Shown here in pieces: positions 5,888-6,679 of a stretch of DNA of 6,679 nt. The first letter of the stretch is position 1; each line of letters begins with the position of its first letter. The notes under the pieces are model-generated. The model saw only the letters and a list, made by a program, of their open reading frames with translations. It had not been told where the DNA came from and did no database searches. A program made the position numbers and the translations under genes. The stretch is from an uncultured Solirubrobacterales bacterium (GTDB lineage: Bacteria > Actinomycetota > Thermoleophilia > Solirubrobacterales > Solirubrobacteraceae): positions 1-6,679 of the forward strand of contig CAJBIG010000032.1 in the NCBI GenBank assembly GCA_903953065.1, given 5' to 3'.

Positions 5888-6607
5888 CTGCGCGGTGCGC
5901 CGCTCAATCAGGTCGAGCCAGGCAGCGATTAGCAGGTGCGCTTGGCTTCCCAGCTCCTCGTGGCGGTCAACGGCGTCGGCGAGGAAAGCCTTGCCTCCCT
6001 CCTCGCCGAGTGCCGAGGTCAATGCGGCGCTGTACTCCGGAATGCCCGCCCACTGCTCCGCCATCTCAGGCGTCACCTCAAGGTGAAACTGAATCCCGTA
6101 GGCGACGTCGCCGAAACGAAAAGCCTGATTGGGAGCCGCCGCCGAACTTGCCAGCAGCACGCCGTTCTCCGGCAGCTCGAACGTGTCGCCGTGCCATTGG
6201 AGGGTGATCAGCGGATCAGCGAGCGCACCGATGACCGGGTCAGCGAAGCCTTCCGACGTCCTTTCGACCGTGAGCAACCCAACTTCGGATTGCTCGAGCG
6301 GGAAGACACGCGCACCCAGAGCGCTCGCCAGCAGTTGAACGCCAAGACAGGCGCCGAAGAACGGCTTCCCGGCGCGCACCGCCTCAGCGAGCCATCGCTT
6401 TTCGTCCACGAGCCAGGGGTGCTCAGACTCGTCGTTGACGCTCATTGGCCCGCCCATCGCGATGATCCCGTCAAAACCGCGCCAGTCGGGCAGCGTTTCA
6501 CCAACATCAATCTCAACCACCGTTCGCTCTACTTCGCGGTCGTCAAGAACGGCGTTGAAGGCGCCAGGCCCTTCGCAGAAGAGGTGCTGCACAACGATCA
6601 GGTTCAT
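5885..6607 (-). CDS. Class I glutamine amidotransferase (GMP synthase-like)
   Basis: A 240-aa stand-alone class I (triad) glutamine amidotransferase. Such domains hydrolyse glutamine to glutamate and ammonia, or act as γ-glutamyl hydrolases on other substrates. The full triad is visible: nucleophile Cys87 in GACLGVQ, then His175 and Glu177 in GIQFHLEV. The oxyanion-strand motif GGPMS (52-56) and LQWHGDTFELP (136-146) are also present. The pattern is that of the uncharacterised GMP-synthase-like group, and no synthetase domain is fused or adjacent, so the acceptor is unknown. Start choice is uncertain. ATG 6607 matches the family N-terminus (MNLIVVQH). A GTG at 6613 has GAAGG 6 nt upstream, and a TTG at 6619 is also in frame. 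The SemiSWEET gene follows 10 nt after its TAG stop and may be cotranscribed. Confidence 0.9.
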   Translation of the reverse strand: MNLIVVQHLFCEGPGAFNAVLDDREVERTVVEIDVGETLPDWRGFDGIIAMGGPMSVNDESEHPWLVDEKRWLAEAVRAGKPFFGACLGVQLLASALGARVFPLEQSEVGLLTVERTSEGFADPVIGALADPLITLQWHGDTFELPENGVLLASSAAAPNQAFRFGDVAYGIQFHLEVTPEMAEQWAGIPEYSAALTSALGEEGGKAFLADAVDRHEELGSQAHLLIAAWLDLIERRTAQ

Positions 6608-6618
6608 TTCCACCGGCA

Positions 6619-6647
6619 ACCTTCGCTAGATGCGGGAAGAGTGTCAA
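6619..6647 (-). promoter_or_regulatory. Possible promoter of the amidotransferase gene
   Basis: The - strand carries a perfect TTGACA (6647 down to 6642). Seventeen nucleotides further is GAAGGT (6624-6619), a poor -10 that keeps only the second-position A and final T. Transcription would begin near 6612, close to the GTG at 6613 and ATG at 6607. The same GAAGG bases could instead be a Shine-Dalgarno for the GTG, so the two readings compete. The remaining bases to the window end hold no recognisable gene. Confidence 0.35.
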
Positions 6648-6679
6648 GCCTCGCCAAATCTCGCACTTGCAAACCCTGA

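Noticed and set aside
5936..6679. Long + strand reading frame opposite the amidotransferase
   Set aside because: It has no recognisable domain and is antisense to a gene with a complete Cys-His-Glu triad; long antisense frames are common in GC-rich genes.
6630..6679. Possible start of a divergent + strand gene at ATG 6630
   Set aside because: Only 16 codons are visible, with no Shine-Dalgarno and no convincing -10, and it would overlap the amidotransferase promoter region.

Overview
The window looks like a compact stretch of chromosome from a high-GC bacterium (roughly 60-65% G+C judged from a few hand-counted lines). Actinomycetota is the best guess. The reasons are leaderless-looking genes with a TANNNT -10 element just upstream of the ATG, an ABC pair with the LSAGQ/LSGGQ asymmetry, and a sulfatase-activating enzyme of the aerobic two-cysteine type. 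This assignment is tentative: there is no rRNA or marker gene. I see no mobile element, tRNA, CRISPR array or phage gene.

Left block (175-4693, + strand): three genes joined by two successive ATGA stop/start overlaps. The first two encode full-length half-transporters of a type IV (ABCB-like) ABC exporter. Their sequences show they should pair as an asymmetric heterodimer. The first has Asp in place of the catalytic Glu, and Asp in place of the Q-loop Gln, but an intact LSGGQ. The second has the intact Glu and Gln but a degenerate LSAGQ. The third gene is a bona fide formylglycine-generating enzyme (FGE) with both copper-binding/catalytic cysteines. Coupling of a sulfatase-maturation enzyme to an exporter pair, with no sulfatase in view, is the most unusual arrangement here.

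Middle block (4713-5590, + strand): a small MOSC-domain protein and a RidA/YjgF-family protein. Each has a TANNNT hexamer ending exactly 6 nt before its ATG, so each probably starts its own leaderless transcript although it follows its neighbour closely. The RidA protein has Ser where the deaminating members have Arg105.

Right block (5587-6607, - strand): a class I glutamine amidotransferase followed 10 nt later by a SemiSWEET-type PQ-loop transporter. The transporter gene also has a TANNNT element, which uses the upstream gene's TAG stop as its first three bases. The RidA and SemiSWEET genes converge tail to tail and share one CTAG tetranucleotide in which each strand reads a TAG stop, so no intergenic terminator is possible.

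I find no novel multi-gene system that I can defend. The points worth following are the exporter-FGE coupling, the repeated leaderless promoter geometry, the overlapping convergent stops, and several key-residue changes (ABC Q-loop, RidA Arg, PQ motif, FGE tryptophans).
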